Notes under the pieces: model-generated
What the model saw: only the letters and a program-made list of their open reading frames with translations
Told to the model about the DNA's origin: nothing
The model's database searches: none
Translations under genes and position numbers: made by a program
From: CAZAQV01 sp964487255
GTDB taxonomy: Bacteria > Myxococcota_A > Polyangia > Polyangiales > CAZAQV01
Assembly (NCBI GenBank): GCA_964487255.1
Contig: CAZAQV010000004.1
Location: forward strand, 1-64,000
Length of the DNA stretch: 64,000 nt
Direction: 5' to 3'
Shown: piece after piece, positions 48,860 to 56,669 of the stretch
Numbering within the stretch: the stretch's first letter is position 1
How the letters are laid out: each line of letters opens with the position of its first letter

Positions 48860-49345
48860 GTGCACGACCATTTTAATCCATCGGATCCTCCGCGTGAGCC
48901 CAAAGGTTTAACTTGGCCCGATGTTCTGCGTGCGGCGGATCAAGGGGCCCCAAAGCCACCGCGGCGTGTCGAGAAAACCGAAGCCGAGTGGCGAGAGCTG
49001 CTCGACGAGGAAACATTTAGCGTCACACGCCAGCATGGCACCGAACGACCGTTCTCGAGTGAAATGTGTGGCGTGTTTGAGCCCGGTCGTTACCAATGTG
49101 CATGCTGCTCGACGGTGCTCTTCGACGCGACGAAGAAGTTCGACTCGGGGACCGGATGGCCGTCGTTTTCGCAGCCGCTCGGAGACAATGTCGTTGCCTA
49201 CCGTGCGGACCACTCGCACGGCATGACGCGCGTCGAGACGCTGTGCAACGTGTGTGATGCACACCTCGGCCATGTCTTTCCCGACGGGCCGCCGCCCACC
49301 GGGCTTCGCTACTGCATCAACGCGGTCGCGCTCCGCAAAGCGTAG
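48860..49345 (+). CDS. msrB: Peptide-methionine (R)-S-oxide reductase
   Basis: MsrB reduces the R form of methionine sulfoxide in proteins using thioredoxin-type reductants. The 161-residue protein has a short extension of about 35 residues, then TEAEWRELLDEE, FDSGTGWPSF and zinc cysteine pairs (QCACC; CNVCDAHLGH). The catalytic Cys is in GLRYCINAVAL near the C-terminus. GTG start at 48860. Its end overlaps the convergent GH113-like gene by 29 bp. Confidence 0.95.
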   Translation: MHDHFNPSDPPREPKGLTWPDVLRAADQGAPKPPRRVEKTEAEWRELLDEETFSVTRQHGTERPFSSEMCGVFEPGRYQCACCSTVLFDATKKFDSGTGWPSFSQPLGDNVVAYRADHSHGMTRVETLCNVCDAHLGHVFPDGPPPTGLRYCINAVALRKA

Positions 49346-50555
49346 CGCGGCAAGCCTCATCGGAGCCCCATCGTTCGGCAAAGGCCGCTTGTAGCGTTTG
49401 CTCGGCAACCTTTCCCCGCGGCGAGAAACCCCATATCGCCTCCTGCGATACATCGTGAAGATAGTTGTAGTAGCGCCACAAGAAAAAACCTGAGAACCAA
49501 CGGTGCGGCAAGAACGCGTCGAACAGGGCTTGAAGACCGCGGACCTGCTCCGCCTCATCGACCTTGACCGCCACCATGCCGTCAGGCCAACGCCACGGTT
49601 CGATGGCGGCTTGCTCACGGGTGGTGTAGCCAATCTCCGCAAACACCACCGGCATGTCCAATACCGAAGTCCAGCTCTCGATCTGCTTCGCGATCAGCGC
49701 CGCATTGCGCACGTACGTCTTGCTCGGAGCTTCGCCTTTGTGTCCGAGCGGGTAGAACTCGTCGAGCCCCAGCGTGCTTTTCACGTAGTGGGCAAGGTCG
49801 CTGTCGTTGTCGTGGGCGAGGGGATAGAAGGCGTTGATACCGATGAAATCGAGCTGATCCCAAAAAAGGACGTGTTCTGCTTCGTCCCAGTTGGCACTGT
49901 AGGTCAAGAGACCGGAGAACCCTGCGCGTACCTTCGCGATGAGCCTCTCCCAGTCGGCGCCGCGGCGGCCGGACCACGAGTTGCACTCGACACCGATGGA
50001 AAATGCATCGGCGTGGGCCCGTTCGGCAACCTTCGCCCAGCCCTCCACAAATGCAGTGTAGTTGCCCACATAATCGTCCCAAGCAGCCTCGGACCCTGGA
50101 TCGATGGCGCCGCGCCAACCCCCCGTCTCGACCCAGAGGTGAGGGATCAGGAGCACCCGCATGCCACGTGCGTGCGCCATTTCGACCGTCTTGATAATGC
50201 CTTGAACATTTTCTGTGTACGGCGCCTCAAACACAGGGTCGATGCTTGTCGACTCGACGCTCCAGATGCGACCAAAGGGCGTCAGCGATACCCAGTTTGC
50301 GCCGATCCGCGCGAGCTCATCCAACGTTTCGGCAGTGGCCGGTGTGCCATACAAGCGCCCTGGTTGCTGCGAGCTTTCGATCGGGCCGATGGTAACTCCG
50401 CGAATGCCTCCAAACCGTTGTGCCAGCGCCTCGCGCCCCGGAGGCAAGCGGTGCCAAGCCCGCGTTGTCAACGGAACGGCGAGCAACAATGTAATCAACC
50501 CTATGGCGCGGAGCCGTGAAGAACCAGGAGTAGAGTGGCGACGAGTGGCGTTCAT
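49317..50555 (-). CDS. GH113-like TIM-barrel glycoside hydrolase, exported
   Basis: The 412-residue protein has a signal/anchor segment (LRAIGLITLLLAVPLTTRAW). The barrel shows FGGIRGVTIGPIE, ANWVSLTPFGRIW, RGMRVLLIPHLWVE, FSIGVECNSW (likely acid/base Glu) and VVFAEIGYTT (likely nucleophile Glu). This pattern fits family GH113, known for beta-mannanases. I start at ATG 50555; the ATG at 50573 would overlap the divergent glutaredoxin start by 2 bp. The substrate is inferred from the family only. It is convergent with and overlaps msrB. Confidence 0.78.
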   Translation of the reverse strand: MNATRRHSTPGSSRLRAIGLITLLLAVPLTTRAWHRLPPGREALAQRFGGIRGVTIGPIESSQQPGRLYGTPATAETLDELARIGANWVSLTPFGRIWSVESTSIDPVFEAPYTENVQGIIKTVEMAHARGMRVLLIPHLWVETGGWRGAIDPGSEAAWDDYVGNYTAFVEGWAKVAERAHADAFSIGVECNSWSGRRGADWERLIAKVRAGFSGLLTYSANWDEAEHVLFWDQLDFIGINAFYPLAHDNDSDLAHYVKSTLGLDEFYPLGHKGEAPSKTYVRNAALIAKQIESWTSVLDMPVVFAEIGYTTREQAAIEPWRWPDGMVAVKVDEAEQVRGLQALFDAFLPHRWFSGFFLWRYYNYLHDVSQEAIWGFSPRGKVAEQTLQAAFAERWGSDEACRATLCGARPR

Positions 50556-50571
50556 CCTTAGACTCAGAGTC

Positions 50572-50862
50572 ATGAGTGGTCGACCAGAGGGACACGGTCA
50601 AGGTGTTCGTGTGTATACCACGCGCATCTGCCCGTATTGCGTGGCCGCGAAGAACCTTCTCAGGTCCAAAGGCGTGCCTTTCGAGGAGGTCGACATCAGT
50701 GGCAACCACGAGGCACGCGTCTGGCTGGCCCAGAACAGCGGTCAGCGCACGGTTCCGCAGATCTTTTTCGGCGAGAGAAGCATCGGTGGCTTTCAGGAGC
50801 TTGCTTCGCTAGATCGAGACGGCTCGCTCATGGGACTGGTCGCAGATCTAGTCAGCGAATAG
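50572..50862 (+). CDS. Glutaredoxin (GrxC type)
   Basis: A 96-residue monothiol/dithiol reductase with the active site TRICPYCVAAK (Cys20-Pro-Tyr-Cys23), the cis-Pro motif RTVPQIFFG and GGFQELASLDRDG. It uses glutathione to reduce protein disulfides or ribonucleotide reductase. The start overlaps the region of the divergent GH113-like gene, and no strong ribosome-binding site is seen. Confidence 0.93.
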   Translation: MSGRPEGHGQGVRVYTTRICPYCVAAKNLLRSKGVPFEEVDISGNHEARVWLAQNSGQRTVPQIFFGERSIGGFQELASLDRDGSLMGLVADLVSE

Positions 50863-50900
50863 GAAGGCTTTACAAGCGTGCGGCGAGAGTCGACAATCGA

Positions 50901-51740
50901 ATGGTGCGACTTATAGCTTGCTCAGTAGCGTTGATTTTCTCGCTCGGGACGCTTTATGGGACTTCGCCAGTAAGTGCGCAGGACAACGAGCAGCGGCAGC
51001 GGGACCAGGCGCGGGGCGCCTTTGAACGTGGTCTCAATGCGGTCAAGGACGAGAAGTGGGAGGAGGCGTTGCTCGCGTTCGAGACCAGCTTCGAGCTAGA
51101 GGCAAGTCCGAAGACGCGCATCAACATTGCACTCGTTCAAATTCAGCTGGGGCTGCTCGTCGAGGCGTACGCGCACTTACAAGCCATCAGCAACTCCAAT
51201 GCCCTGGACTCAAAGACGAAGAGCGCGGCGGGCGAGCAGGCGGCCGAACTCTCGAAAAAGATTCCCAAGGTGGAACTCGAGTTACGCAACATGCTTTCCA
51301 CTGACCGGTTGTTTGTTCGCGGGGTCGAAACCACGCTCGCGCCCGGGCAGCGCAGCATCATTGTCAACCCTGGCCGACACACCATCAACATCATGCGCGA
51401 TGGAAACATCATCGTCAGCGAAGATGTCCTGCTGCGTGAAGGCGCGATCACAAAGGTCGTACTCGATGCCAACCAAGGTCGACCTGGGCTAGGTCACGAG
51501 GAGCCCCAGCCTTCTTCGAGCGAGTCCGACAAAGAACGTTCAGAACAGAAGGTGGATCGCGCCTTGGCAACGGGTCCCAATGACGACGAGGGCGGCAGTG
51601 TGTTTGAGCAGTGGTGGTTTTGGACGGCTGTCGGTGTTGTCGTCGCCGGTGGAGTCGTGGCCGCGGTTGTCGTGGCCAACCAGTCGGACTCTTCAATGTG
51701 CCAACCAGGTGCTGCCTGCTTCGATTTCGACAATCCGTAG
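50901..51740 (+). CDS. Exported TPR/PEGA-like membrane protein
   Basis: The 279-residue protein has a signal peptide (LIFSLGTLYGTSPVSAQ) and TPR-like helices (ARGAFERGLNAVKDEKWEEALLAFETSFELEASPKTRIN). A small beta-rich region (RLFVRGVETTLAPGQRSIIVNPGRHTINI) resembles a PEGA-type domain. A C-terminal TM helix (WWFWTAVGVVVAGGVVAAVVV) anchors it. Such proteins are common in myxobacteria and often adjoin kinases; function is unknown. It starts 38 bp after the glutaredoxin gene. Confidence 0.78.
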   Translation: MVRLIACSVALIFSLGTLYGTSPVSAQDNEQRQRDQARGAFERGLNAVKDEKWEEALLAFETSFELEASPKTRINIALVQIQLGLLVEAYAHLQAISNSNALDSKTKSAAGEQAAELSKKIPKVELELRNMLSTDRLFVRGVETTLAPGQRSIIVNPGRHTINIMRDGNIIVSEDVLLREGAITKVVLDANQGRPGLGHEEPQPSSSESDKERSEQKVDRALATGPNDDEGGSVFEQWWFWTAVGVVVAGGVVAAVVVANQSDSSMCQPGAACFDFDNP

Positions 51741-51815
51741 CCGAGTTGAATAGATCGCGGTCAGGTTGTTCTGCGCGTGAGTGCCCCTGCACGATCAGGG
51801 CAAGATGGGCGCGAT

Positions 51816-52406
51816 CTAGCCGTAGGTCTTTTTGAGCTCAGTCAGAACGAGCTTCGCAACGCCCTTGAGCGTCTCGAAAACACCTGTGCCGTCGATGGCA
51901 GCGGCGTCGAAGTCGGGCACACCCTCGGGGTTGAGCACCTGACGCAGCTCCTCTGAGGGCACCACGGCGGGCATGTCGCGCTTGTTGTACTGCACGACGT
52001 ACGGAAGCTTATCGAGGCTGTAGCCTTGCTCGGCGAGGTTTTCGCGGAGGTTCTCGAGCGATTCGATGTTTGCTTCCATGCGAGCGATTTGCGAGTCGGC
52101 TACGAAGACGACGCCGTCGACGCCTTTGAGCACTAACTTACGTGTTGCGTCGTAGAAGACCTGACCCGGGACAGTGTAGAGCTGAAAACGGGTTTTGAAG
52201 CCGCGGATTTCACCCAACGAAAGGGGTAAGAAATCGAAAAAGAGTGTGCGCTCCGTCTCCGTTGCGAGGCTGATCATCTTGCCTTTCGCTTCGGGGTTGG
52301 TCTTGTTGTAGATGTACTGCAAGTTCGTGGTTTTTCCACAGAGGCCCGGACCGTAGTAGACGATCTTGCAGGTGATCTCGCGCTGTAGGTAGTTGATGAA
52401 ACTCAT
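51816..52406 (-). CDS. mglA: MglA polarity GTPase
   Basis: A 196-residue Ras-like GTPase with P-loop YGPGLCGKTT (G19-T26) and a GQVFYDATRKLVL segment (switch II). QYNKRDMP matches the guanine-binding NKxD motif. MglA sets the leading pole for motility in Myxococcus xanthus. It lies 9 bp downstream of mglB on the same strand, the standard mglBA order. Confidence 0.96.
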   Translation of the reverse strand: MSFINYLQREITCKIVYYGPGLCGKTTNLQYIYNKTNPEAKGKMISLATETERTLFFDFLPLSLGEIRGFKTRFQLYTVPGQVFYDATRKLVLKGVDGVVFVADSQIARMEANIESLENLRENLAEQGYSLDKLPYVVQYNKRDMPAVVPSEELRQVLNPEGVPDFDAAAIDGTGVFETLKGVAKLVLTELKKTYG

Positions 52407-52415
52407 CTCAGGCCG

Positions 52416-52895
52416 TCAGTCGTTGAAGAGGTTGTCAATATCGTCGTCGGTGATCTCATTGAATGGGGCTTGCCGATTTGGATCTTTCGATTTGGCTTCG
52501 AGTGCCTCAAAGACCGCCTGGATTCCATCCACGGCTTTACGCACCCTGAGCCTCACCATACCGACGTTTGTCCGAGAGTCGAAAATAACGACGAGAATGA
52601 CGTTGCCGACAATCTGGCTGTAGATGTGAGAGCCATCGCCCTCTAGGAAAATCGTTGCAAACTCGTTCTCGCGAAGCAGGTTTGCCATACCGCCGGTCGC
52701 AGCGACGTTGCCTGCTGTCAGTGAAGCAAGCGATGTCGTGTCCAGTGGCTCGGTTTCGCCTGAGGAGGCGATGAGCTGTCCCGCTTTGTCGATGATGCAC
52801 ACGACGCGGGAACGGGATTGACGAACGAGGTTGTCCGAGATCGATTGAATCTCGCGAAACTCTTCCTCAAACATGACCATCTGTGGCGCGCTCAT
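52416..52895 (-). CDS. mglB: MglB Roadblock/LC7 protein (MglA GAP)
   Basis: The 159-residue Roadblock/LC7 protein matches MglB: EFREIQSISDNLVRQSRSRVV, LASLTAGNVAATGGMANLL and SHIYSQIVGNVILVVIF. In Myxococcus, MglB is the GTPase-activating partner of MglA and marks the lagging pole. It is the first gene of mglBA. A 12-bp palindrome (ACTTTCGAAAGT, 53004-53015) lies 109 bp upstream of its start and may be an operator. Confidence 0.95.
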   Translation of the reverse strand: MSAPQMVMFEEEFREIQSISDNLVRQSRSRVVCIIDKAGQLIASSGETEPLDTTSLASLTAGNVAATGGMANLLRENEFATIFLEGDGSHIYSQIVGNVILVVIFDSRTNVGMVRLRVRKAVDGIQAVFEALEAKSKDPNRQAPFNEITDDDIDNLFND

Positions 52896-53108
52896 ACGGC
52901 CTCCTGTGGAGCGACGGGGGGGGTGAAGCGTGGAGCCATAACCAAGCGGTGTGGTACCAAAGCAAGCCCTAACATGTAAAGCTTTTTCAAAGCTGCGAAG
53001 TGGACTTTCGAAAGTGAAAACCTAGAGCTGCCGCCGACTTTTCGCTCCTGCCCTCGAAATCATGCGTAGTAATTGTGTCTGAGAGCCGCTCGGCGTAGGA
53101 TTTGGCCG

Positions 53109-53699
53109 ATGACTTTATACGTGCTCCAACGACGATCCATTCTCCCACTGCTCGGCCTCACGCTCGCTTTGTCGATAGGGTGTGGCGGTTCGTCGGGACG
53201 AACGGCGAGTGTATCGGCTTCCGCGATGCCTACCGGTGGCTCATTTACGGGCGTTTGGCATTCGCCTCAGTATGGGGAGATGCATCTCGTGCAGACCAAT
53301 ACGACGGTGATCGGCGAGTATGAAAAGGACCACCGCAAGGGCAGACTGCAGGGCGGCGTCAATGGCAACCTCTTGCGCTTCTACTGGGAAGAAACGCGGG
53401 AGCTCGTTCAGGGGCGCTCCTCGAAAACCAATGGTCGCGGGTACTTCCTCTACGAAATTGGAGACGACAATCGTCATTATATCCGGGGTGAGTGGGGCGT
53501 TGACCACGATGAGATCGGTGGCGGCGAATGGAACGCCTACCGGCTTCAGAACCGAACTCCCGAGCTCAAGCAAGGCGGAAGCAGTGAGGGGGATAGCCAG
53601 CAGGCGCCCGACCAGGGTGAGGACTACGAGCCCTATGAGGATGACGACAGTTCGGGGACGGAGCCTGCGGGCGGCGACGCCTTCGAAGGCGTCCTTTAG
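53109..53699 (+). CDS. Small lipoprotein of unknown function
   Basis: The ATG at 53109 begins a lipoprotein signal (LGLTLALSIGCGG), giving 196 residues; an upstream start at 53073 is open. The mature part is beta-rich with GVWHSPQYGEMHLVQ, GRLQGGVNGNLLRFYW and GEWGVDHDEIGGGEW. This resembles small secreted lipocalin-like or C2-like domains, but I recognise no family. The C-terminal third is acidic and disordered. It is followed immediately by the first hairpin-family repeat. Confidence 0.72.
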   Translation: MTLYVLQRRSILPLLGLTLALSIGCGGSSGRTASVSASAMPTGGSFTGVWHSPQYGEMHLVQTNTTVIGEYEKDHRKGRLQGGVNGNLLRFYWEETRELVQGRSSKTNGRGYFLYEIGDDNRHYIRGEWGVDHDEIGGGEWNAYRLQNRTPELKQGGSSEGDSQQAPDQGEDYEPYEDDDSSGTEPAGGDAFEGVL

Positions 53700-53703
53700 C
53701 TTT

Positions 53704-53784
53704 CTGGCTCTTCGCTAGGGTTTGTCCCGAACGATAGATTTGCAGATAGCAAATCCCGTTCTCCTTCAAACACCGCTCATCGCC
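53704..53784 (-). repeat. Intergenic two-stage hairpin repeat, copy 1
   Basis: The inner hairpin is GATTTGC / GCAAATC (53737-53755) around a 5-nt loop. On the minus strand, GAACGG and TCGTTC pair outside it with a 2-nt bulge on the 3' side. It sits just after the stop of the 53109 gene and shares GGCTCTTCGCTAGGGTT and ACACCGCTCATCGC with copy 3. Confidence 0.75.
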
Positions 53785-54020
53785 GCTGACCAGGTAAGCT
53801 GTACCGCTCCGTTCGTCTCCTCCGGGCGCACTCGCGATCTGAGCCACTCTGAAACGATCAACTGACCGAGTGGGGTTCTCCTTCAAACACCGCTCATCGC
53901 CGCTGACCAGGTAAGCTGTACCGCTCCGTTCGTCTCCTCCGGGCGCACTCGCGATCTGAGCCACTCTGAAACGATCAACTGACCGAGTCGGGTTCTCCTT
54001 CAAACACCGCTCATCGCGGC
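53758..54020. repeat. 117-bp tandem repeat, two full units and a third partial
   Basis: Units start at 53758 and 53875, with a third partial unit from 53992 that ends near 54020. The two full copies differ at very few positions. The unit begins with the GTTCTCCTTCAAACACCGCT segment of hairpin copy 1 and has no open function. The rest of the gene-free stretch (53700-54178) is filled by hairpin copies 1 and 2. Confidence 0.9.
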
Positions 54021-54028
54021 TGGCGTAT

Positions 54029-54110
54029 CTGGCTCTTCACGGCTGCGCTTCAAAGCCATTGATTTGCTAGTAGCAAATCAGGCTTTTCGGGCTCCGCACG
54101 CTCATCGCGG
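54029..54110 (-). repeat. Intergenic two-stage hairpin repeat, copy 2
   Basis: The inner palindrome TGATTTGCTA / TAGCAAATCA (54060-54080) has perfect 10-bp arms around a single G (or 8-bp arms around a 5-nt loop). On the minus strand AAAGCC / GGCTTT forms the outer stem with a 2-nt bulge. Flanks (GAGCGTGCGGAGCCCG and GAAGCGCAGCCGTGAAGAGC) closely match copies 4 and 5. Confidence 0.8.
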
Positions 54111-54178
54111 CTGGCCCGCCGCGCCCGGATCCTGGCTTAGCGCTTCCCGTTTTGGGCGCTAGTGCTGTCGGCGGTGGT

Positions 54179-56227
54179 ATGTGTTATCTTTTGACTGTGA
54201 AACGACTTAGACCGGGCTCATCTTGGTCCGCTGCTTACCTTATTTCGGGCTTGCTTCTTGTTGCTTGTGGGCCCACCAACAACAACGCTGGGGAACCAGA
54301 CGCCGATGGGGACGGTATCAGCGACTTGCACGAGGGCTATCTTGAAGACCTCGATAGCGACAACGACGGCATTCCGAACTATCGCGATACCGACTCCGAC
54401 AATGATGGCATTCCGGACAAGCTTGAGGCGCGTGCCGACGGCAAGCCGAACGTCTCCGGCGACCCACCGGCTGATTCAGACTCGGACGGCGTACCTGACT
54501 ATGCGGACGACGACTCCGACAACAACGGCATTCTCGACGGCGCCGAGCCACCTGGTGACTCGGACGGCGATGGCCTTCCGGACCGGGTCGACACCGACGA
54601 TGACAACGACCGTCTGTCGGACGAAATCGAGATCGCCGGCATCTTCAGCCCACTCATCGACTCGGACGGCGATGGTGCGCCCAACTACCTCGACCCCGAC
54701 AGTGACAATGACGGCATCCTCGATGGTGACGAGTTCAATGAGGACACCGACATGGACGGACTTTTTAACTGGGAAGACGCCGACAGCGACGAAGACGGCA
54801 TCCCCGACAAAGATGAAGCTGGCAATGGCGGCGACGTTCGGGTCCCGCCTGTCGACACCGATGGTGACCGCATCCCAGACTTTTTGGATCGCGACAGTGA
54901 CAACGATGGTCTTTCGGATAAATACGAGAATGAAAACGGGATCAACCCGATCGCGGCCGACACGGACGGCGACGGCGTCACCGACTTGATCGAGGTCGCG
55001 GCCAACACCGACGTGTTTTCGAAGGACGACAGCCCGCGCACGCGCGGCGACTTCGTGTTTACGATTCCGTACCAAGAACCGGCGTTTCCGCGCCAGGACA
55101 CACTCAATTTTCGCACCAGCATCCAGTACGCGGACATGTACATCCTGATCGACGAATCTGGCTCCATGTCGGGCGAGATGGAGTCCATCAAAAAAGCGCT
55201 TTCGACGGCGGTCGATACGCTTACATGCGACGACTACGGTGTTGCATGTTTCGGTACGGCCAACTGCGACCAAGGGCAGGTTTGCGGCGCCGGCGGTACC
55301 TGTATTCAGAACCCGCGAGCGTCGGGCTGCATCGAAAGCTTCTACACGGGCTACGGGCTCTACGACGAAAACTTCTCGCACTTCGTTGGCATTCAGCCCG
55401 ACCCGAGTGTGACCGTCGCGAGTTTGCCCACGAAGGCGAGCGGAGGCTCTTCCGAGAAGGTCTACGATGCGCTTTCTTGCATGGCGGACCGCACGTATTG
55501 CGCCGATGATTCGGCGTGCGAAATCGGCACCGAATCGTGCGTAGGCTTCCGTGACGACGCAGTTCGCATCGTTGTCAATGTGACCGACGAAGGGGACGCT
55601 TGCTCCGAGAACTCGTCGACCGCCCCGCAGACTTGTCCGCCCAAAGAAGACCAGGCTGTCGAAGCGCTGCTCAAGGGCAAGGTCACGTACGTGGGCGTCA
55701 ACTCCAATGACACCGTGGACGGCAGCAATGACGTCCGCACGCAAAACCTCATGAATGGCCTGACGGAGCGAACGATGTCGGTCAATGGAGAAGGTGATCC
55801 CTTGTGGTTCCGTGGCGCGGATGAGATGGCGGCCGATGCTATCGTCGAAGCCATTCAGGACGTGGTGAAGAACGTGCCGCTGCGCGTATCGATCGACCCG
55901 CAAGAGACCCAGGATGACCCGGGGGACATCATGCACATCATTGACAAGATTCAGGTCAATAACTCGGGCGAGAACGACTGTACCGCACTGCCAAATGTGG
56001 AGGACTCGGACGGCGATGGCCTCGACGATACGTTTAGTGGCGTCGTTCCTGGCACGCCCGTTTGCTGGGACGTGAGCATCTTCGACAACGAGACCATTCC
56101 GCCCATCGACGAGCCCTTGGTCTACCGCCTGCGAATGATCGTGCGCGGTAATGAGGCCATCATCGACGAGCGGACGGCGTACTTTCTGATTCCGCCCAAA
56201 ATCGAAGAAGTTTTCATTCCCCGCTGA
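54179..56227 (+). CDS. TSP3-repeat/VWA-domain lipoprotein (paralog 1)
   Basis: ATG 54179 gives 682 residues (GTG 54197 is also possible) with a lipobox (GLLLVACGP). About ten calcium-binding TSP3 repeats (DSDNDGIPNYRDT type) are followed by a von Willebrand A-like domain with the MIDAS motif ILIDESGSMSG. It holds a Cys-rich insert (NCDQGQVCGAGGTC) and KVYDALSCMADRTYC, then VRIVVNVTDEGDAC. The C-terminus has IMHIIDKIQVNNSGENDCT and a final beta-rich segment. VWA domains bind metal and mediate protein contacts. Its tandem paralog is at 56670, with the repeat region between them. Probably an outer-membrane surface protein; the binding partner is unknown. Confidence 0.86.
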   Translation: MCYLLTVKRLRPGSSWSAAYLISGLLLVACGPTNNNAGEPDADGDGISDLHEGYLEDLDSDNDGIPNYRDTDSDNDGIPDKLEARADGKPNVSGDPPADSDSDGVPDYADDDSDNNGILDGAEPPGDSDGDGLPDRVDTDDDNDRLSDEIEIAGIFSPLIDSDGDGAPNYLDPDSDNDGILDGDEFNEDTDMDGLFNWEDADSDEDGIPDKDEAGNGGDVRVPPVDTDGDRIPDFLDRDSDNDGLSDKYENENGINPIAADTDGDGVTDLIEVAANTDVFSKDDSPRTRGDFVFTIPYQEPAFPRQDTLNFRTSIQYADMYILIDESGSMSGEMESIKKALSTAVDTLTCDDYGVACFGTANCDQGQVCGAGGTCIQNPRASGCIESFYTGYGLYDENFSHFVGIQPDPSVTVASLPTKASGGSSEKVYDALSCMADRTYCADDSACEIGTESCVGFRDDAVRIVVNVTDEGDACSENSSTAPQTCPPKEDQAVEALLKGKVTYVGVNSNDTVDGSNDVRTQNLMNGLTERTMSVNGEGDPLWFRGADEMAADAIVEAIQDVVKNVPLRVSIDPQETQDDPGDIMHIIDKIQVNNSGENDCTALPNVEDSDGDGLDDTFSGVVPGTPVCWDVSIFDNETIPPIDEPLVYRLRMIVRGNEAIIDERTAYFLIPPKIEEVFIPR

Positions 56228-56230
56228 CTT

Positions 56231-56310
56231 TTTGGCTCTTCGCTAGGGTTCCTGCGAAGCAACGATTTTGCATGTAGCAAAATCGGCTTCTCGAAACACC
56301 GCTCATCGCG
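56231..56310 (-). repeat. Intergenic two-stage hairpin repeat, copy 3
   Basis: The inner stem CGATTTTGC / GCAAAATCG (56263-56285) has perfect 9-bp arms and a 5-nt loop. On the minus strand GAAGC / GCTTC forms the outer stem with a 2-nt bulge. It starts just after the stop of the preceding gene, as copy 1 does. Confidence 0.8.
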
Positions 56311-56605
56311 TTCGCTCCGTCCGAACGAGCCGGTGGAGATACCACCGACCGTTCTGGACTGCGCCTGTCTTTTTGGCTCTTCCGCTGACGCGTCATCGCG
56401 TTCGCTCCGTCCGAACGAGCCGGTGGAGATACCACCGACCGTTCTGGNNNNNNNNNNNNNNNNNNNNNNNNNNNNNNNNNNNNNNNNNNNNNNNNNNNNN
56501 NNNNNNNNNNNNNNNNNNNNNNNNNNNNNNNNNNNNNNNNNNNNNNNGCGCCTGTCTTTTTGGCTCTTCCGCTGACGCGTCATCGCGTTCGCTCCGTCCG
56601 AAAAG
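56304..56605. repeat. 90-bp tandem repeat array interrupted by assembly gap
   Basis: A 90-bp unit occurs starting at CATCGCG of 56304 and 56394; a third instance follows the gap at 56581. The copies on either side of the gap are nearly identical in GTCTTTTTGGCTCTTCCGCT and CATCGCGTTCGCTCCGTCCG. The rest of the gene-free stretch (56606-56669) holds no feature I can name. Confidence 0.88.
56448..56547. other. Assembly gap of 100 N
   Basis: Exactly 100 N bases lie inside the 90-bp repeat array. A round gap of 100 usually marks an unknown length in scaffolds, so the true array size and number of units are not known. Confidence 0.99.
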
Positions 56606-56669
56606 CCGGCTACTCTGGACTAACGCGCTGCACGATTGCTCTGTAGCTGTTTCGTGGTAAGTGCCTGCG

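Noticed and set aside
49503..50519. 338-codon open frame on the plus strand
   Set aside because: It is antisense to the GH113-like gene, whose motifs are convincing.
53566..54003. 145-codon open frame on the minus strand over the 117-bp repeats
   Set aside because: The repeat unit is 39 codons long, so duplication keeps the frame open. There is no start signal or protein-like composition.
53758..54020. Possible CRISPR array
   Set aside because: The repeats are 117 bp in direct contact with no spacers, and no cas gene is present.
54476..55936. 486-codon open frame on the minus strand
   Set aside because: It is the mirror of the Asp-rich TSP3 repeats in the lipoprotein gene, where GAC/GAT codons leave the complementary strand open.
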